From: Haloarcula vallismortis ATCC 29715
GTDB taxonomy: Archaea > Halobacteriota > Halobacteria > Halobacteriales > Haloarculaceae
Reading direction: 5' to 3'
DNA length: 64,000 nucleotides
Assembly: GCF_000337775.1 (NCBI RefSeq)
Contig: NZ_AOLQ01000054.1
Span: 62,001-126,000 of the forward strand
Shown: positions 60,157 to 64,000 of the stretch, piece after piece
How positions within the stretch are numbered: the stretch's first letter is position 1
How the letters are laid out: each line of letters begins with the position of its first letter
Position numbers and translations under genes: made by a program
Notes under the pieces: model-generated
The model's input: the letters and a program-made list of their open reading frames with translations, nothing else
Databases searched by the model: none
What the model was told of the DNA's origin: nothing

Positions 60157-61091
60157 AGCTCATCACCGCCACGCGTGTAGATACGCAGGTAGATGATAGC
60201 GAAGACGAACAGGAACAGGAACCCGATGACGCTGTAGGCGGCTCCGCGTCCGAGATTCCCGTTCTGGAGCCCGACCTGATAGATGTGGATGACGAGCGTT
60301 GCCGTCGAGCTAATCGGCCCGCCGCCGGTCATCGTCCAGATGACGTCGAAACTGACGAACGTCCATATCGTCGACAGTAGCGTGGCGATCAGGACAACGC
60401 TCTTGAGCTGTGGGAGCGTGATGTACCGGAACTGATGCCACTTCTCGGCACCGTCGATGGCGGCTGCTTCGTACAGTTCCTGCGGTATCGACTGCAGGCC
60501 TGCGAGGAAGATAATCGCCATGAACGGCGTCCCGATCCAGATGTCGGCCACGACGACGCCAAGCCACGCGATGCTCGGGTTCCCGAGGATACCGACTCCC
60601 TGTTCGATGATACCGAGTTTTAACAGAATCGCGTTGAGATAGCCAAACTGCGGGTGCTCTATCCACCGGAACACTACCGCGGAGATTGCATAGGGGATCC
60701 CCCACGGGATGAGAAACGCCGTGCGGAAGAACTTCCGACCACGGATGTCTCCCTTGAGGTGAATGGCTATCAGCAGTCCAAGCAGTGTCTTGCCCGCGAC
60801 GCCGACGACGACCCAGCGGCCGGTCTGCCAGAGCAGACGATAAAAGATGTCGCTGTTGAATATCTCGACGTAATGCTGGAGCCCCACGAACGTCTCGATG
60901 TTCGAGTCAGCGGGAGACTGATACAGCGATAGCCGAAACGTCTCGATAATCGGGTATCCGACGACGGCTAGCAGGAACACCGCTGCCGGAGCGATGAGGA
61001 GGTACGCCCGGCTGTTGTGCTGGATGTACGCCACCCCCTGTTCAAGCCGTGAGCCCTCGGATGTCTCGGTGTACTCCTCTGCCAGGCTCAT
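60153..61091 (-). CDS. Sugar ABC transporter permease (MalF/UgpA type)
   Basis: 312 residues with six membrane helices and the EAA loop PQELYEAAAIDGAEKWHQFRYITLPQLK (about residues 210-237). The N-terminus is cytoplasmic and acidic. It pairs with the MalG-type subunit through a 4-base ATGA overlap. The gene begins 9 bases after the binding-protein stop, so the transporter genes form one transcript. Confidence 0.92.
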   Translation of the reverse strand: MSLAEEYTETSEGSRLEQGVAYIQHNSRAYLLIAPAAVFLLAVVGYPIIETFRLSLYQSPADSNIETFVGLQHYVEIFNSDIFYRLLWQTGRWVVVGVAGKTLLGLLIAIHLKGDIRGRKFFRTAFLIPWGIPYAISAVVFRWIEHPQFGYLNAILLKLGIIEQGVGILGNPSIAWLGVVVADIWIGTPFMAIIFLAGLQSIPQELYEAAAIDGAEKWHQFRYITLPQLKSVVLIATLLSTIWTFVSFDVIWTMTGGGPISSTATLVIHIYQVGLQNGNLGRGAAYSVIGFLFLFVFAIIYLRIYTRGGDEL

Positions 61092-61100
61092 CCCTGTCTG

Positions 61101-62456
61101 TCACTCCATGGCATCTTCGAGATCACTCTGGGCATCATTGAGCGCTTTCTGCGGTGACTTCCGGTCCGCCAGTGCTTCCTGAATGGCCTGGACCATCCGG
61201 TCGTTAAACTCACTAAAGTTACCGAGCTTCGGCCGGGCACGAGCGTACTGTCCAGCCTCGACGAACGGTCCCCAGTTCTCCGAGTCTGAAAAGTACGAGC
61301 GCTCGCCGACGGCTTCAACAACGGGGAGGAACCCTTTCTGCTTCGAGTACTGGAACCGCCGTTCCTCGTCGAAGTAGAACCGGATCAGGTCCCGTGCGAG
61401 GTCTTTGTGCTCGCTTTGACTCAGGATGGCGAGTGTGTCGATGGTGAAGAGGCTGTACCGTCCCTCTGGTCCACGCGGCACCTGAACGATACCGTAGTCG
61501 AAGTCGACCTCATCGTTTTCCTTTGCGGCGGTGATATTGAGTCCCGTGTACACGTGCCCGATAACCATCCCGAGATCGCCGTTCTCGAACAGCTGTCGGA
61601 TGTCCTGCCGGGTCGAGGAGAGCGGTGAGGACTGTGTGACGTTGTGTTCGAGGTGGAGGTCGGTGTACAACGAGAGGGCGTCGACAGCGCCACTGGAGTT
61701 CACGACTGGCATTCCTTCGTCATCGACGAGGTCTGCGCCATGTGACCAGTGGTAGTGGTAGTACTGTGACCCTGTCTCGATTGCGTCGGCCCCCGCTAGC
61801 CCAAGTGCTGGAACGCTCGCATCACTGTCGCGGATCTGCGTTGCGGCATCCACCATGTCCTGCCACGAGTCGAGCGACGGATTCTCTGGGTCGAGCCCCG
61901 CCGTCTCGAAGACATCCTTGTTGTAGTACAGGCACTTGTTTGAAGCGGCCCACGGCACACCGTAGTGTGAGCCGTTGTACATCGTTCCTTCGGCCACGCC
62001 GTCGTAGAACTGCTCACCGAACTCCCCGTCCATCATGTCGTCGAGCGGTTCGAGCGCGTCCTTGCCCACGAGCTGGGGGATCCAGCGCGCCGGCCACCGA
62101 CTGACATCGGGTGCTTCCCCGCCGTCGACACGGTTGTTCACGGTCTGCCGTGCGTTGTCCCACGTCACGCTGGTGAACTCTACGTCCACGTCGTGTTCGT
62201 CCTCGAAGGCCGTGTTGTTCTCCTCGAAGAACTGCTTGATGTTGTCCCCAACACCCATCGTGAGGAACTGCACGCTCTGGGTACTGCCGTCGCTGCCGTC
62301 ACCACTGCTCTCACCGTCACTGTCACCGTCACCGCCGCTCCCGCCGTCGCCGCTACACCCCGCGATGGCAATAGCGCCGCCTGCCCCAAGTGCTTGAAGG
62401 AGTTGCCGGCGGTCGATACTGTCCTCGACAGACCTGTCGTTGTTATCGGGCTGCAT
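61101..62456 (-). CDS. Tat-exported solute-binding lipoprotein of a sugar ABC transporter
   Basis: 451 residues. The N-terminus has twin arginines (DRRQLLQALGAGGAIAIAGC) and a lipobox with Cys34, so it is a Tat-exported lipoprotein. A Gly/Asp/Ser-rich linker of about 30 residues follows, then a bacterial-type extracellular sugar-binding fold (SBP_bac_1), with FLTMGVGDNIKQF at the start and a long ligand lobe. It captures the substrate for the MalF/MalG permeases. The ATG at 62456 is the start; a GTG 4 codons upstream is not needed. The substrate cannot be read from sequence. Confidence 0.9.
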   Translation of the reverse strand: MQPDNNDRSVEDSIDRRQLLQALGAGGAIAIAGCSGDGGSGGDGDSDGESSGDGSDGSTQSVQFLTMGVGDNIKQFFEENNTAFEDEHDVDVEFTSVTWDNARQTVNNRVDGGEAPDVSRWPARWIPQLVGKDALEPLDDMMDGEFGEQFYDGVAEGTMYNGSHYGVPWAASNKCLYYNKDVFETAGLDPENPSLDSWQDMVDAATQIRDSDASVPALGLAGADAIETGSQYYHYHWSHGADLVDDEGMPVVNSSGAVDALSLYTDLHLEHNVTQSSPLSSTRQDIRQLFENGDLGMVIGHVYTGLNITAAKENDEVDFDYGIVQVPRGPEGRYSLFTIDTLAILSQSEHKDLARDLIRFYFDEERRFQYSKQKGFLPVVEAVGERSYFSDSENWGPFVEAGQYARARPKLGNFSEFNDRMVQAIQEALADRKSPQKALNDAQSDLEDAME

Positions 62457-62511
62457 CGTTTCTATCACCTATTTCCATGTACATAATTCTTTGTGTCGTG
62501 TCGATCATTGG

Positions 62512-63312
62512 TCACGCATTGTGCTCGTGAATTGCAGTTATAAGCGCCGCGAGTTCCTCACCGATGACAGAGCAGATTCGTTCGCCTGTCTCCGCGCTCG
62601 CCTGCTTCGGCGTCCCGATGGCTCCGGACGTGGAATACTCGTCGAACGAACGATAGACGGAGACGTTGCCCCCGTCGAGCAGGTCCTGTCCGCCCCATCT
62701 GTAGTGTTCGTCAAGTGGTTCGCCGTCGCGGACCGCCGGGTCGCCCACGAGGTCTGGTCGGAGCGAAAGCATGAGGGATGTCTCGAACTCACCGCCGTGA
62801 GCCATTCCTCCCGTCTCGGTCGTTCGGAGTTCCTCGATTCTTTCTGATGCCAGATGGAAGTACGTCGTTCCGAGTACTTCCGCATCAGTATCGACGCCCA
62901 CGGTACTCACGACGGCATCGATGAGTGCACTGTTCCCGCCGTGGCCATTGACGAACAGCACTGCATCGAATCCGTTCTGGATGCCAGCGTGCGCGATGTC
63001 CTCAAGTGTGGCTCGTAAGTGTGCAAATTCGAGCGACAGAGTCCCACCGAACGACAGGTGATGCGGCGAGAAGCCGCTCCAGACTGGCGGTGTCACGACG
63101 ACAGGAACGTCCTCCAGTCGCTCGATAGCAGTGTCGACCATCGCCTCGACCAGCAGCGTGTCAGTGATGACCGGGAGGTGGTTTCCGTGCTGTTCGACGC
63201 TGCCAACGGGAATAACGAGAACAGAGCCCGACTGTTCGCCCACGTCTCGGATCTGATTCGCAGTCATCCCAGCCCACTCGCTTTCCTTCCGGCCGATAGT
63301 ATCGTACAACAT
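62512..63312 (-). CDS. Creatininase-family amidohydrolase in the catabolic cluster
   Basis: 266 residues. Family motifs PVGSVEQHGNHLPVITD (about residues 35-51), FSPHHLSFGGT and VLFVNGHGGN (about 118-127) supply two metal sites. The GHGGE/MAHGGEFETS region is complete. Characterised relatives open creatinine, deformylate a pyrimidine precursor, or cleave small amides; the substrate here is not known. It begins one base after the ATPase stop (63312/63313) and precedes the binding-protein gene, so it is an integral cluster member. It suggests that the imported compound contains an amide or lactam bond. Confidence 0.85.
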   Translation of the reverse strand: MLYDTIGRKESEWAGMTANQIRDVGEQSGSVLVIPVGSVEQHGNHLPVITDTLLVEAMVDTAIERLEDVPVVVTPPVWSGFSPHHLSFGGTLSLEFAHLRATLEDIAHAGIQNGFDAVLFVNGHGGNSALIDAVVSTVGVDTDAEVLGTTYFHLASERIEELRTTETGGMAHGGEFETSLMLSLRPDLVGDPAVRDGEPLDEHYRWGGQDLLDGGNVSVYRSFDEYSTSGAIGTPKQASAETGERICSVIGEELAALITAIHEHNA

Positions 63313-64000
63313 TTATACTGATTCTGTCCGCTGTATCTGGTTCAGTTCCACTCGCTTCCCATCGGGACCGAACAGATGCATGTCCTCTGTATGAAACCCT
63401 AACGCGATTTCGTCGCCGCGTTTCGGACGGTATTCGCTGTCGACCCGGGCTACGACTTCTTTCGAACCGTTTGCTGTCTCCAGATAGAGGAAGTTGTCAG
63501 ACCCCATGGGTTCTACGACGTCGACGACTGTCTCGATGTACGCCCCGGCATCCTCGGCGACGAAATCCTCTGGCCGGACGCCAAGCGTGTACTCTCCCTC
63601 GGGAATGTCGGCGTCAAGCGTAAACTCAACAGCTGCTGATTGGAACGTCGCACGCCCGCCGCTGTTGGTCACACTCACTTCGAAGAAGTTCATCGATGGT
63701 GACCCGATGAACCCCGCGACAAATTTGTTGTTGGGCTTGTCGTAGCAGCGTTCCGGTGGCGCAACCTGCTGAAGCTCACCATGATTGAGGATTACGATCC
63801 GGTCGGCCATCGTCATCGCTTCTGTCTGATCGTGCGTGACGTAGATCGTCGTTACGTCCAGCTCCTCTTGGATGCGCTGGATTTCCGTGCGCATCTGTGT
63901 CCGAAGCTTGGCGTCGAGGTTCGACAAGGGTTCGTCCATCAGAAACACGTCCGGGTCGCGGACGATAGCCCGTCCGAGCGCAACACGCTGTTGCTGGCCA
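63313..64000 (-). CDS. Sugar ABC transporter ATP-binding protein (MalK/UgpC type), 5' end outside window
   Basis: The window holds the C-terminal 228 codons; the start lies beyond base 64000. Visible are the ABC signature GQQQRVALGRAI, Walker B VFLMDEPLSNLD, the H-loop YVTHDQTEAMTMADR, and a MalK-type C-terminal regulatory (TOBE) region starting about 110 residues further on. It powers the CUT1 permeases of this cluster. Its stop touches the creatininase start. Confidence 0.92.
   Translation of the reverse strand, partial: GQQQRVALGRAIVRDPDVFLMDEPLSNLDAKLRTQMRTEIQRIQEELDVTTIYVTHDQTEAMTMADRIVILNHGELQQVAPPERCYDKPNNKFVAGFIGSPSMNFFEVSVTNSGGRATFQSAAVEFTLDADIPEGEYTLGVRPEDFVAEDAGAYIETVVDVVEPMGSDNFLYLETANGSKEVVARVDSEYRPKRGDEIALGFHTEDMHLFGPDGKRVELNQIQRTESV

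Overview
The window reads as a chromosome segment of a halophilic archaeon (class Halobacteria). The basis is GC-rich DNA with strong third-position GC, very acidic predicted proteins, Tat-type lipoprotein and secretion signals, leaderless-looking starts with a TATA-like element about 25-30 bases upstream, and many families typical of haloarchaea. These include a BGTF-type surface protein, one-domain HTH regulators with membrane anchors, HNH-free small zinc proteins and a GlcD-GlcF fusion. A Haloarcula-like genus is my guess from recall and was not tested. I found no rRNA, tRNA, CRISPR array or insertion sequence.

Layout. 1-3.2 kb: end of an iron/cobalamin-type binding protein, a small zinc protein, a zinc alcohol dehydrogenase and a short thioredoxin-reductase-like flavoprotein. 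3.2-9.5 kb: ThuA-like protein, lactate permease and a giant FAD/Fe-S D-lactate-type dehydrogenase, with a repeat-rich control region before the permease. 9.5-12.3 kb: a three-gene operon of a winged-helix regulator, an unusual Nramp-like transporter and an unknown protein. 12.5-23.7 kb: mostly single metabolic genes (metallophosphoesterase, second alcohol dehydrogenase, aldo/keto reductase, DMT exporter, SDR, LLM flavin enzyme, cupin, methyltransferase, Tat-exported hydrolase), plus a decayed HtpX protease gene. 23.9-27.2 kb: a PPP-type phosphatase coupled to polyphosphate kinase. 27.4-31.5 kb: methyltransferase, a TetR-MATE efflux pair, a second TetR and a PRC-barrel protein.

31.8-36.7 kb is a cell-surface block: a secreted, anchored BGTF-type protein, a membrane-tethered HTH regulator, a subtilisin-like protease and a CPBP membrane protease. 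36.8-43.5 kb holds a creatininase-family protein (candidate ArfB of flavin/F420 synthesis) and a formate dehydrogenase operon whose second subunit is a NuoF/FdsB-like protein that has lost most of its Fe-S ligands. 43.5-54.7 kb: RidA, a half-size EamA protein, a potassium channel, a BCCT osmolyte transporter, trpEG, folD, cysE, a dicarboxylate/amino-acid symporter and another DMT exporter.

54.9-64.0 kb is one long minus-strand cluster: CUT1-type sugar ABC transporter (ATPase, binding protein, two permeases), creatininase-family hydrolase, an unrecognised probable TIM-barrel protein, an enolase-superfamily dehydratase/racemase, an SDR, a RidA imine deaminase and a HAD phosphatase. The gene content suggests uptake and breakdown of an unidentified nitrogen-containing sugar derivative. 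It is the best candidate here for an undescribed pathway.
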